Source: a virus. Taken from it: DNA of 64,000 nt. The notes beneath the pieces were generated by a model. That model was not told the DNA's origin, searched no databases, and saw only the letters and a program-made list of their open reading frames with translations. The stretch covers positions 58,865 to 122,864 of the IMG/VR virus record IMGVR_UViG_3300049793_000366; one strand, written 5' to 3'. A program made the position numbers and the translations under genes. Shown in pieces: positions 18,441 to 26,928 of the stretch (positions within the stretch are counted from its first letter, which is position 1; each line of letters starts with the position of its first letter).

Positions 18441-18680
18441 ATGGGAAAACAACCACTTATTGAAGAAATCTACGATAGAACCAAAGAATTAACTGGTTTT
18501 AAGATGATTAAAAACAAATCCATATATGACTTAATAATGGAATTGAATCATTTAAATGAAATAAGTGACCTTACTATTAAAAGGAATAAGTACAATGGCG
18601 CATTGGTTAACGGTGTAAATTTTGAAATATCAGTTAAAAAGAATACAATATATTACGACTTAAATTTAAAACTATCATAA
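18441..18680 (+). CDS. hypothetical protein
   Basis: 79 residues from ATG 18441 (MGKQPLIEEI); an upstream start would lie inside the hairpin terminator. Mixed alpha/beta composition, basic. No domain recognised. Followed without a gap by the next small gene. Confidence 0.5.
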   Translation: MGKQPLIEEIYDRTKELTGFKMIKNKSIYDLIMELNHLNEISDLTIKRNKYNGALVNGVNFEISVKKNTIYYDLNLKLS

Positions 18681-18890
18681 ATGGACAATAACAATAAAAT
18701 ATCAGTTATCAAACAAGAACGCAAAATTACCTGGACAGAGACTAAAGAAACAGTAGAAGCGGTTATTAAATCACACGACATTGTAATATCAAAGAAGGAT
18801 TTCACAATCTGGATGGGTAAACTCCCACTTAAGGGTTCGAAATCAATGGAAGAAGCAAAGGCAAAAGCGATTAGCCTTTTGGTTGATTAA
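18681..18890 (+). CDS. small hypothetical protein
   Basis: 69 residues, basic, with the pattern ITWTETKETVEAVIKSHDIVI followed by a helical end. It begins immediately after the previous stop and its end overlaps the convergent gene by 20 bases. Function unknown. Confidence 0.5.
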   Translation: MDNNNKISVIKQERKITWTETKETVEAVIKSHDIVISKKDFTIWMGKLPLKGSKSMEEAKAKAISLLVD

Positions 18891-19737
18891 TAGATTTGCG
18901 AAAAGATTCGTAAGTTTTAATCAATTTCTCTTCAAGTTTTAATTCTACTTTATTGGAAATGAATTTCATAATTTTATTAGAAGTAACTTGTACTATATGT
19001 GCAATTGGTTTACTTTTAATAGAATCTTGAACTTTAAGCTTAACACCTTCGTCTTTTGTATTGTCAACTAATACATCAATAACTTTATTGATAGATTTAC
19101 CCAATGCGATAGCTTTAGTTGAATCATCATAGAAATATACCTCTTCATATTTAGTTATTTCTTCTGCACTGAATCCTTTATTCTCTGTTCTCAGACCTAT
19201 TAGGTGCTGTACCACGAGTTTAATCTTATTATATGCGATATCATCATCGGATTGATTATAGAACCTTTCATTTATGTGATAGAATGCTTTAATCTGTACA
19301 CCTATCTCGGCAAGTTTTTCTTGAAGAGTTTTAAGAAATTTCTCATACTTAACTCTATCTTTTTTAGAGCAGATGATATATATGTCGTCTGGTGAGTTTT
19401 TTAAATGGTCGATATTCTCTACTAATATAGAGAACTCCAAGTTGTCAATAACGTCTTTATTTAAAAACTCCTGTAATGATAAACCTAAGTTAGACATCTT
19501 AGATTCGATGTTCTTAACTTTAACTTTTAGTTTTTCAACTAATTCATTTGGTAACCAATAAGTAGTACCATTGAATTTTATTTCATTTCCGTGTGAGCGA
19601 AATATTCCGGATTGATATACACTTAAGTCAGATGTTTCTATCTTAAGCAAAGGAATACTAGGCTTGGTTTTATCTATTACCCAAACTTGCTGTTTTACCT
19701 TTATTACTGTATCAATATTAAATATGTGTGCTTTCAT
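18871..19737 (-). CDS. HAD-like phosphatase-fold protein
   Basis: 288 residues. The start MKAHIFNIDTVI places an Asp where HAD enzymes have the nucleophile, YIICSKKDR (about 126-134) supplies a Ser-type motif II, and VYFYDDSTKA (about 200-209) the acidic motif IV. The classical DxD is NxD here, so catalysis is uncertain. The long middle insert could be a cap. Family call from motif order only. Confidence 0.5.
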   Translation of the reverse strand: MKAHIFNIDTVIKVKQQVWVIDKTKPSIPLLKIETSDLSVYQSGIFRSHGNEIKFNGTTYWLPNELVEKLKVKVKNIESKMSNLGLSLQEFLNKDVIDNLEFSILVENIDHLKNSPDDIYIICSKKDRVKYEKFLKTLQEKLAEIGVQIKAFYHINERFYNQSDDDIAYNKIKLVVQHLIGLRTENKGFSAEEITKYEEVYFYDDSTKAIALGKSINKVIDVLVDNTKDEGVKLKVQDSIKSKPIAHIVQVTSNKIMKFISNKVELKLEEKLIKTYESFRKSINQPKG

Positions 19738-19744
19738 TAAATGA

Positions 19745-19996
19745 TTACTTTTCTTTCTTAACTATCTCTAATTCTTCTTCAAGAGATTTCAATTTGTCAT
19801 TTATTTCATCTAATGAAATTTCTGACCATTTTCTAGTAGTCATGTTATAGTAACCAACTAATGTGTTCACGCAATTAGCATCATCAGATCCGTTTTTTAA
19901 AAACTTAGTAGATTTTAGTCTTTTTAAGACAGCAATTTGTGATTCAATGCAATCAACTGATTCATTTATCTGTTGTGAGTTCTTTAAGTATTTCAT
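19745..19996 (-). CDS. small protein with capsid-targeting-like N-terminus
   Basis: 83 residues. MKYLKNSQQINESVD ends the tag in INE-S, a probable protease site. The remainder is a charged helical peptide with one Cys pair spread out. It shares one base with the upstream zinc-ribbon gene. Probably a small internal head protein. Confidence 0.6.
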   Translation of the reverse strand: MKYLKNSQQINESVDCIESQIAVLKRLKSTKFLKNGSDDANCVNTLVGYYNMTTRKWSEISLDEINDKLKSLEEELEIVKKEK

Positions 19997-20217
19997 TACC
20001 TATCATATTTTTTTACACGGATATCTTCTCTATGAGGCATACCGTCAAATCTTTCACCCGCATATTCTTTATTCTCTACGAATGATACACCACCTGATAA
20101 CTCGTTATTAAACGAATCACATTTCGGGCAAGTGGTAACTGGGTTATTTTCATCATATTTCTCGTCTGGTATAATGAATGTTCCTTTACACCAGAAGTTT
20201 TTACATACTATTCTCAT
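19996..20217 (-). CDS. small zinc-ribbon protein
   Basis: 73 residues. CKNFWCKG near the N-terminus and CPKCDSF near residue 34 make a plausible four-Cys zinc site in a short beta ribbon. A late-type box lies 4 bases before its start. Function unknown. Confidence 0.6.
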   Translation of the reverse strand: MRIVCKNFWCKGTFIIPDEKYDENNPVTTCPKCDSFNNELSGGVSFVENKEYAGERFDGMPHREDIRVKKYDR

Positions 20218-20221
20218 ACTC

Positions 20222-20229
20222 TATATATA
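20222..20229 (-). promoter_or_regulatory. late-type TATATATA box, 4 bases from ATG
   Basis: TATATATA on the minus strand 4 bases from the start at 20217. The divergent gene at 20359 has its own AATATATA about 40 bases upstream of its start. Confidence 0.5.
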
Positions 20230-20358
20230 AAATTCATAACTCACTTAATAAGAGAATAATTAATATATCATGATGTTGTATTTTTAAGAAATTTTCAAGA
20301 TTGTGTTTTTAGTCAGTAAAAAAAAGGAATATATAACTAACCAAATACAATTTTTGTA

Positions 20359-20694
20359 ATGAGATATAAGAGTCTAATTTATAGTTCTCAAAAGTTCACA
20401 CGAGAACTTGAAATCAATAAAATACTTATAGATAACAATCTTGAGTGGCTTGATGATGCTGAATTCGAAAATGCTGAGATTGAAGTAGTAAACAATACTT
20501 TGATATGGCATAACGGAGAATGGTACTCAGGCGACTTTAACTATGGTATTTGGTTAAACGGTAAATTTTATGGAGGAACATTTATTAATGGAATATGGCA
20601 AAATGGCGAATTTCACGGCGGAACATTTGAAAGCGGCTTATGGAAAAACGGAAAGTTTATTGGAGGTGTCAATAGGCTGACCGATAAAAAATAA
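20359..20694 (+). CDS. MORN-like repeat protein
   Basis: 111 residues. From about residue 50 it has tandem units of the type NGxWxxGxF (NGEWYSGDFNYGIWLNGKF, then GGTFINGIWQNGEF and GGTFESGLWKNGKF), which form a beta-hairpin ladder as in MORN repeats. In phages such repeats occur in structural or surface-binding proteins. The N-terminal 45 residues are a separate helical part. Confidence 0.65.
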   Translation: MRYKSLIYSSQKFTRELEINKILIDNNLEWLDDAEFENAEIEVVNNTLIWHNGEWYSGDFNYGIWLNGKFYGGTFINGIWQNGEFHGGTFESGLWKNGKFIGGVNRLTDKK

Positions 20695-20701
20695 AACACA
20701 C

Positions 20702-21175
20702 ATGATGAAAAAGAAAAAAGTAGCTGTTAAAGTTAAAGAAAGAAATCTTGACTTTACAATTTATACTAACGGCTTAGATGTGGAAATAGTAAGAGACTTA
20801 AAAGGCAATTTATACTTCAAAGTAGGAAAAGAATTATCAAGCGATGTTGCTGAGGGCGTTGCCCTTCTTATGAGACATAAGAAATCTTTAAACGATAAAG
20901 AATTATGGGCAATAGATGTTAAAGATAATGGGTACAACACATACCCAGAGAAAGCTCTTTACTGGTTAAGCGGTGGTGACACTGAATGGAACCTAAGAGA
21001 TAACTACAAAAAAACATGGGGTGAATCTTACTGTCTTTTTCAAGAACAATTCGGGTTAACTATCTGTGATATTATAAACGAATCAAAAACCTTAGGAGAG
21101 GTTAAAACAAAATTTCAAAAACAACTCAACATATTAAATCTATATGAATTCGCCCTTGATAAGGGAATAGCATAA
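20702..21175 (+). CDS. hypothetical protein
   Basis: 157 residues, starting with a very basic stretch (MMKKKKVAVKVKERN), then a mixed alpha/beta body containing LYWLSGGDTEWNL. No family recognised. It follows the MORN-like gene by 7 bases and ends at a strong bidirectional terminator. Confidence 0.55.
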   Translation: MMKKKKVAVKVKERNLDFTIYTNGLDVEIVRDLKGNLYFKVGKELSSDVAEGVALLMRHKKSLNDKELWAIDVKDNGYNTYPEKALYWLSGGDTEWNLRDNYKKTWGESYCLFQEQFGLTICDIINESKTLGEVKTKFQKQLNILNLYEFALDKGIA

Positions 21176-21180
21176 AAACA

Positions 21181-21214
21181 AAAAACCCTCACTATTAATT
21201 TAGTGAGGGTTTTT
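21181..21214. terminator. bidirectional intrinsic terminator
   Basis: 14-base stem AAAAACCCTCACTA / TAGTGAGGGTTTTT with a six-base loop between two convergent genes; T-runs on both strands. Confidence 0.88.
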
Positions 21215-21216
21215 TA

Positions 21217-21405
21217 TTATATTATGGGTAAGCTTTGGACGAATATGAAGAACTCTTCATTTTTCTTACAAGTATCGATGAATTCTTCTTTATTTTTGAG
21301 AGCATCTATCGCTCTTTTCTTCCAGAGCGGATCTGTGTGATTCCTTTCAAAACTTTCAATTAGCGTTTTGCGCCAGTTGTCATAAAGACTATCAAAATCT
21401 ATCAT
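21217..21405 (-). CDS. small hypothetical protein
   Basis: 62 residues, helical, with FERNHTDPLWKKRAID. Its start overlaps the upstream gene end by four bases (ATGA type), so the two are co-translated. Confidence 0.5.
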   Translation of the reverse strand: MIDFDSLYDNWRKTLIESFERNHTDPLWKKRAIDALKNKEEFIDTCKKNEEFFIFVQSLPII

Positions 21406-21728
21406 ACTTTTTCGTAATCACCAACTTTTATCTTGATGCCTTCAACTTTTGCTTCTTTTGCTAAGTCTTCTCTGCTTAAAACTGAATCTGCTACTGGTTC
21501 AAATCTCCAAGCACCAAATCCTGGTTCTGAACTGTGTGACTCACCAGCTTCGTTAACCCACTTAATTGGTGCGTTTTCGATGCCTTCAAGGTAGAAACCT
21601 TTAGCACTAAAACCACGAACTTTGTAGTAACCATAAAGAACAGGCTTCTTAATATCTAAGCCAGCGTATAAATTTGTATCATTTACAAATCTTACTGTTG
21701 AACCAATTTTTATGTTTTCGATTTTCAT
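21402..21728 (-). CDS. hypothetical protein
   Basis: 108 residues, beta-rich N-terminus (MKIENIKIGSTVRFVND) like a small SH3-type barrel, then AWRFEPVADS. No named family. First gene of a two-gene unit with a clear host-type promoter, so probably expressed early. Confidence 0.55.
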   Translation of the reverse strand: MKIENIKIGSTVRFVNDTNLYAGLDIKKPVLYGYYKVRGFSAKGFYLEGIENAPIKWVNEAGESHSSEPGFGAWRFEPVADSVLSREDLAKEAKVEGIKIKVGDYEKV

Positions 21729-21744
21729 AGCTTTATTTATATGT

Positions 21745-21776
21745 CAAATATAAGGACTTTATTCCAATTATGCAAA
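21745..21776 (-). promoter_or_regulatory. Bacteroidota-type promoter
   Basis: Read on the minus strand: TTTG (21773-21776), 20 bases, TATATTTG (21745-21752), then 16 bases to the start codon at 21728. Confidence 0.78.
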
Positions 21777-21888
21777 TTTTTATGCTAATTTCTTGATTTT
21801 TAACAATTTAGAGAAAAGAGCGTCCATAATCACTGGACAAATATACGGATCAAATAGGTAAAATCCAAATTTTCGAGACTATTTTTTT

Positions 21889-21896
21889 AATATATA
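21889..21896 (+). promoter_or_regulatory. late-type AATATATA box
   Basis: AATATATA 24 bases before the ATG at 21921 of the large tagged protein. Confidence 0.5.
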
Positions 21897-21920
21897 TACT
21901 ACAAAATATGCCCATTTTAG

Positions 21921-24071
21921 ATGAAGTACGTAATTAATCGCGAAGAATTTGTTAAAAAAATGAACGAAAGTGTTGATAAGACACAGTTTATCAACGAAGT
22001 TATGTCAAATGACATAGGCTGGGGTGATTCATTAGTAGGTAGAATGTTTGCTTCTATATTTAGAGTAGCTAAAATGGGAGTTGATAATAAGCGAGTAGAC
22101 TTCGCTTTGGGTAGATTAAAGTCATTAGCTGAGAGTACTATTGTTTTATCAGTAGAAGAAGCTAAGAAAGAGATAGAGACTCTTAAACAAGAGGCTGAAA
22201 CAGTTGCTAAAAAAGAAGCATTTGTTGATGCTATTAAGAATAATCAAGTAGACACTGCGGTTAAAGCATTAGGTCAAGCAAAAGTTATAGAAGTTATCGC
22301 TGAATTACCAGAAGAAATACAACCAGTATTCCTTGCTATTATATCAAATAGTACAGCATTAGCTACATCAAACACATCTGCTACTGCTTCTGGTGGTACA
22401 AATAGCATTGCTTCTTCTACGGATAAACCAGAAGGTGCTGGTGTTTCAGATAAACCAGAGGTTGTTGGACAAGCGGCATCAGGTGATGAAGGAAAATTAC
22501 AGAAGATTCAAAATACAATTAATTCTTTAAAGAAGATTATTGAAGATAAGAAAGCAAAAGGAGAAGATACTGCTCAGGATGAAAATCAATTAGCAGTAGC
22601 CGAAAGAACTCATAAAGTTATATCAGAAAAATTAGCTAAGGCTAAAGCTGAGGCTGAAAAACAACCAGTAGCTTCGGCTGAACAGGGTGTTCCTGATTCT
22701 ATACAAGAAGCTATTGCTATCTTAGAACATATTGTTGAGTCTTTATGTACATCTTTAAACTATCAACCAATTAATGAAGAGTTAACTGGTGGTATCAAAA
22801 CTAACAGCATATTGGATGCCTTTAGAAAGCAGACCAATAAAGAGGTTAAAGAGATGAGTAAAGAAGATGCTGAGAAAGAATTACCAAACGCTATTAAAGA
22901 GCTTGAGAAGTCAGCACAAGAAGATGTTAAGAAGATTGCACAAGAAGCTAATGAAACTGGTAAGAAATACGAAACAGTTATTAAGTCGAATAAAAAAGTA
23001 TTAACGGATCCAATTGAAGTATTGAGAATATTTAATGACGTTAATAGAATTATGATTAAAGGTAATATACCATCTGTAAGAACTGGTGGTAAAGTTAGTG
23101 TATCAAGAGCTAATAACTGGGAGAAGTTAGATGGTAGTTCTGTTAACCCTACATCACCAGGTGGTGGTCCTTTTAGAAATATTAAATTATTCAGCAAGTG
23201 GAATGATGGTGTGTTAGCATTGATGAAAGATAAAGCATTAGAATCATTTTTTAACAGTAAATGGATTCTTGTTGATGGTGAAGAGAAACAAGTTTCTTAT
23301 ACAATAACATCTTTCATTACTGATATGTTAAATGACCAACAGGCATTTGGAAAACCAGGATATCAAAAAACATACTTAGAAAAACACTTTGGTGTTAAAG
23401 GTGTTAGTCTTGGTAATGACGCTAAGAAAACTACTGCTTCTGCTGATGCTACTGAAGAAGAAAAAGCAGAACAACAAGATGTTAAAGAATGGTCATTTGT
23501 TGAATATAATGAAAATTTAAACATATCTAATTTTGCTGATAAGAAAAGCTTTAGAGTTAAGTGTACTTATAAGATGGATGGTAAGGAAAAAGAAGGTTAT
23601 GTTTACTTTGTAGGATATAACAATACACTTGAGAACAATGAATTAATCAATAAAGATATATTCAAAGGTTCTAAATTATTCCAAGTATCACTTGATAATG
23701 ATTATTATATTAGTCAGTATAAGGGTTCTTCTTATAAACCAAAAAGTAGCGTTGATGTAAATAAACAAGTTTACTCAGTTATTGTAAATGATAAGGACTT
23801 TAAGAAAGAAGGTTCATTTAATTTATATGCATTACCAGCTATGAAGAGAGACCAATTAGCTGGTGCTGATCCTTCTGCGTTAGATATAAAGAAAATAACT
23901 GCGATTGATGTTCTTTCAAAAGAAGGTAAGCCAGTTGTTATGAACGTTGGTGTTACTGATAAAGATAATCAATTAAAGAAGTCTGAAAAATGGTTCCCAT
24001 ATACTCAAAAGGAAACAGTACAAATAATGTACGATAAGTTTTCTAAAATGAAAGGGTTCAGAGCGGCTTAA
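21921..24071 (+). CDS. large hypothetical protein with capsid-targeting-like N-terminus
   Basis: 716 residues. MKYVINREEFVKKMNESV carries the recurrent tag with an MNE-S end. A helical Lys/Glu/Ala-rich region and a Ser/Thr/Ala linker (about 145-185) are followed by a second helical part and a beta-rich C-terminal half (from about 370) without a recognised family. The size, late-type box and tag suggest an abundant internal or core protein of the head. No catalytic motif seen. Confidence 0.65.
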   Translation: MKYVINREEFVKKMNESVDKTQFINEVMSNDIGWGDSLVGRMFASIFRVAKMGVDNKRVDFALGRLKSLAESTIVLSVEEAKKEIETLKQEAETVAKKEAFVDAIKNNQVDTAVKALGQAKVIEVIAELPEEIQPVFLAIISNSTALATSNTSATASGGTNSIASSTDKPEGAGVSDKPEVVGQAASGDEGKLQKIQNTINSLKKIIEDKKAKGEDTAQDENQLAVAERTHKVISEKLAKAKAEAEKQPVASAEQGVPDSIQEAIAILEHIVESLCTSLNYQPINEELTGGIKTNSILDAFRKQTNKEVKEMSKEDAEKELPNAIKELEKSAQEDVKKIAQEANETGKKYETVIKSNKKVLTDPIEVLRIFNDVNRIMIKGNIPSVRTGGKVSVSRANNWEKLDGSSVNPTSPGGGPFRNIKLFSKWNDGVLALMKDKALESFFNSKWILVDGEEKQVSYTITSFITDMLNDQQAFGKPGYQKTYLEKHFGVKGVSLGNDAKKTTASADATEEEKAEQQDVKEWSFVEYNENLNISNFADKKSFRVKCTYKMDGKEKEGYVYFVGYNNTLENNELINKDIFKGSKLFQVSLDNDYYISQYKGSSYKPKSSVDVNKQVYSVIVNDKDFKKEGSFNLYALPAMKRDQLAGADPSALDIKKITAIDVLSKEGKPVVMNVGVTDKDNQLKKSEKWFPYTQKETVQIMYDKFSKMKGFRAA

Positions 24072-24424
24072 TTTGAGCCTGTTCCGTAGGTAAAATCAAG
24101 ATAGAATAATTGACCGCTTGGTCCCTCTGATGGAATGTAGTCAGGGTGATCCGTTATAGTTTTTTCGACATATGCCTTATCTTCTATAAGAGATTCGATT
24201 TTATTTTCTCTATTTTCTTCCTTAATTTCTCGTCTAATGCGGTTTAATTCCTCACCATTATTACCACCACCCATTGGTTGGACTGGTACTATATTAGTGG
24301 CAATTGTTTGAGCGAATACTCTTTTTATTGTAGGAAAAACAACTGAGTTAAATGAATCAGTCGTTGATTGGGTCGCATTAAGCGAACCATCATAATCCCA
24401 GTGGTCTATTAATCTGTGTCCCAT
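24068..24424 (-). CDS. fragment resembling the N-terminal part of a gp23-type capsid protein
   Basis: 118 residues. VFPTIKRVFAQTIATNIVPVQPM (positions about 30-52, given here as two overlapping pieces of the T4 gp23 pattern) and GPSGQLFYLDFTY (about 100-112) correspond to the gp23 segment that reads roughly IRRxxPxLIAxxxxxVQPMxGPTGxxFAxxxxY. In gp23 these parts are contiguous; here about 47 charged residues are inserted, and the protein stops where the capsid fold would continue. The true capsid protein is at 36886. It may be a degraded duplicate or a small capsid-derived decoy. Confidence 0.5.
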   Translation of the reverse strand: MGHRLIDHWDYDGSLNATQSTTDSFNSVVFPTIKRVFAQTIATNIVPVQPMGGGNNGEELNRIRREIKEENRENKIESLIEDKAYVEKTITDHPDYIPSEGPSGQLFYLDFTYGTGSN

Positions 24425-24454
24425 AAAAATTATATACGGGCTATTAATGAAAGT

Positions 24455-25429
24455 TTATTTAATCTTGATATTGAAGTAAATCCAATAATTATGTGGTTTA
24501 ACTGATACTAATATCTTTTCAGACCAATTGTATTTGGTTAACCAAGTTTTGAAGTTTTGCTTGATGTTTTCGTATTCACCTTGGTCGAGATTCATACCAT
24601 CCCATTTACCAACACCATATAAACCAAATGACATAACACCATTTGTAATTTGAATAGGGCTTCTTTCTTGATAGTTAGATGGTTTGTATTCAAGTAATTC
24701 ACGCTTAACTATCATGAATAATTTTATAATTCTTATTGTAGTATCTTTCAACTCTTTTCTAAAGCTATTTAAAGACTTGTTTGGCTTGTTTAAAATAGAA
24801 ATCAATACAGAGTCAGTCATTTTAAATTGACCCATTAAAATGCGCTCTCCGTCTACTAATACACCATAATCTAAATATACTGTGTTGTTGTTAAATGAAA
24901 CACCGTAAAACAAACCAGATGTCTTCTTAGCTTGTTGTATATGTTGTGCGCCTATTTGTAATGAGCGATATCTTGATAGTAAATCTGATATATCCATCTT
25001 ATCACCATCACAAGACCAATAAGCATAATAATCTCTTGGACAATCTTTCCAATTAGGCTCTAATTTTGATTGTAAAGCTGTTAGAACGTAAAGAAAGCAA
25101 TTAAATGTGTATTTGCCTGATATTGCTACTTTTTCTATCTCATCCATTGTTGCTGTGTTTTCATTCACAACATCAGTAGTCGCAATAACTTCTGTGTGGT
25201 CTTGATGTCCAGATATAGTATCTTCAATTTCTTTAATGAGTACCTTTTGGTCATAATCGCTTAATAAATTAACAGCATTTGATACTGAAATATCAGGGCT
25301 AATATTGTTTATATACTTATTTACAATCTTAACTAAATCTTTATTACCTTCTAATTGCTTCTCAACCCACTGTCCTGTTGTGGACTCGGTTGACTCTGTA
25401 ATAAAATCGCTATATTTCTTAATTCTCAT
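24455..25429 (-). CDS. hypothetical protein with capsid-targeting-like N-terminus
   Basis: 324 residues from MRIKKYSDFITE; a start three codons earlier is possible. The tag ends in ITE-S. The body has a Cys/Trp segment (CPRDYYAYWSCDGDKM, about 135-150) and a C-terminal Trp/Tyr-rich stretch. No family recognised. Its start overlaps the end of the upstream tagged gene, so the two form a unit. Confidence 0.6.
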   Translation of the reverse strand: MRIKKYSDFITESTESTTGQWVEKQLEGNKDLVKIVNKYINNISPDISVSNAVNLLSDYDQKVLIKEIEDTISGHQDHTEVIATTDVVNENTATMDEIEKVAISGKYTFNCFLYVLTALQSKLEPNWKDCPRDYYAYWSCDGDKMDISDLLSRYRSLQIGAQHIQQAKKTSGLFYGVSFNNNTVYLDYGVLVDGERILMGQFKMTDSVLISILNKPNKSLNSFRKELKDTTIRIIKLFMIVKRELLEYKPSNYQERSPIQITNGVMSFGLYGVGKWDGMNLDQGEYENIKQNFKTWLTKYNWSEKILVSVKPHNYWIYFNIKIK

Positions 25430-26237
25430 TTTCAACATTGTTATTTAATTCACCATCATTTATCGGTGTGAATTCAGAAAACTTCTGAACTGTTGGTTGT
25501 ATATTCGTTACTTCTTCTGCGCCTAATGCGCTTTCTATATCAGTAACTTGTGCATCTTTCAAATTAAACCTTTCTTTCATCTTAGATATTAAATCTACGA
25601 TATAGTTATTTGTAATTAGTGTAGTTAATCCAGACCCAGCACCAATGAGCATACCTGGTAATACTTCCATATCAATCTTATACTTATCTATTAAATTTGA
25701 TAGTATTTGTATGATTGGTGTTAACAAAGTCATATAATTAAACAAGTCCAAGAACTGATAAACTAATTTACCGATATGTTTAGAGATGATGTTAAATATA
25801 GAGCGAATAGAATTAATACATCTAACGGCTTTCTTAACAATACCATATATCCCCTGCATTCTAAATTCTTCCAATTCTAATTGGATATCTCTAACTATTA
25901 ATTCTTTTTCCTTAATTGGTATATCTGCTCTTTTGTCTTCAACGTGCGTTATTGCTACCGCGCATATCGTCATATTAACAACCATATCTGGTGTTATTGT
26001 AACAGTTGACTTCTCGTTTTTAACTAAACTATTTATAAAGTCATATAGCGGTAGAATATCGATTGACCTAATAAAGTCGAAACTATGCTTTAAATCATTA
26101 AATGCTTTGTTGTGTAGTTCATCCCATGTTGTGGAAGAAGATTCGTGTAAATTATCAGATAATAGACCCTTTAGGAAATCTTGACAAAAGACTTCCATGT
26201 ATGACTGTGAATACTCTTCGAATTTTTGAACCTTCAT
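25419..26237 (-). CDS. hypothetical protein with targeting-like N-terminus and hydrophobic segments
   Basis: 272 residues. MKVQKFEEYSQSYME resembles the tag. Two moderately hydrophobic stretches (about 168-185 and 195-215, the latter with GMLIGAGSG) could be membrane-active or buried helices. A membrane-inserting internal protein would fit early steps of DNA entry, but this is an inference. First gene of a two-gene unit. Confidence 0.55.
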   Translation of the reverse strand: MKVQKFEEYSQSYMEVFCQDFLKGLLSDNLHESSSTTWDELHNKAFNDLKHSFDFIRSIDILPLYDFINSLVKNEKSTVTITPDMVVNMTICAVAITHVEDKRADIPIKEKELIVRDIQLELEEFRMQGIYGIVKKAVRCINSIRSIFNIISKHIGKLVYQFLDLFNYMTLLTPIIQILSNLIDKYKIDMEVLPGMLIGAGSGLTTLITNNYIVDLISKMKERFNLKDAQVTDIESALGAEEVTNIQPTVQKFSEFTPINDGELNNNVENEN

Positions 26238-26242
26238 GTTCC

Positions 26243-26250
26243 TATATATT
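26243..26250 (-). promoter_or_regulatory. late-type AATATATA box, 5 bases from ATG
   Basis: Minus-strand AATATATA with 5 bases to the start codon at 26237. Confidence 0.55.
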
Positions 26251-26265
26251 AAATGTCAAAATTAA

Positions 26266-26643
26266 TTAGCCGAAATAAGAATAGACTTCATAATCTTTTA
26301 TCTTGAAGTCAATAAACATCATATCTTGATATCTTTCCGGATCTGCGACAAATCTAACATCTAATACATAGTTGATTCCTGCAATTTCTGTGATGTAGCT
26401 TTCTATCTGACTTATTATTTCAGATTTTATAAAGTCAGATGAAACTCTTGTTTCGTGTAAATATTTATATAAATCGGCACCAAACTCTGGATCCCCAAGT
26501 AATTCGCCTTTTGAAGTGAATAATATCATTTCATATTTTTGAATAATTACTTCTATGACTTCATCTTCGATGATTTCATTTGGGTTATACCTATGATGAC
26601 CTTCGTATAGAATATAGAAGTCTGTGAAATTGAAATTAGCCAT
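26266..26643 (-). CDS. baseplate wedge protein, gp25-like
   Basis: 125 residues, the usual length of the GpW/gp25 family. LFTSKGELLGDPEFGADL (about 42-59) is the family hallmark, followed by the helix with ISQIESYI and the strand MMFIDFKI. gp25 begins sheath polymerisation at the baseplate wedge. Well supported by motif and size. Confidence 0.88.
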   Translation of the reverse strand: MANFNFTDFYILYEGHHRYNPNEIIEDEVIEVIIQKYEMILFTSKGELLGDPEFGADLYKYLHETRVSSDFIKSEIISQIESYITEIAGINYVLDVRFVADPERYQDMMFIDFKIKDYEVYSYFG

Positions 26644-26673
26644 AGATTATATATAAAAAAAGAATTATTACCA

Positions 26674-26928
26674 ATGTGGTTTGTTTACTTAGTTGAATGT
26701 TCGGATGGTACGTTGTATTGTGGTATATCAAATGATGTTGATAAGCGCATAGATAAGCATAATACCAAAAAGGGTGCTAAATACACATCAACGAGAACAC
26801 CTGTAAGACTTGTATATAAAGAAAAAGCAGATGATAGGTCATCTGCTTCAAAAAGGGAATATGTTATAAAGAAATTAAGTAGAGATAAAAAACTATTATT
26901 GATTAAGAGCTTTAACCTCGCCGAATAA
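26674..26928 (+). CDS. GIY-YIG nuclease-domain protein, YhbQ/UPF0213-like
   Basis: 84 residues. FVYLVECSDGTLYCGIS is the GIY-YIG core (here VYL and YCG), KRIDKHN follows with the conserved Arg and His, and REYVIKKL holds the metal-binding Glu. Single-domain proteins of this size (YhbQ family) act on DNA or RNA without a homing function being proven. It lies alone on the plus strand, overlapping the clamp-loader gene tail by 33 bases. Confidence 0.85.
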   Translation: MWFVYLVECSDGTLYCGISNDVDKRIDKHNTKKGAKYTSTRTPVRLVYKEKADDRSSASKREYVIKKLSRDKKLLLIKSFNLAE

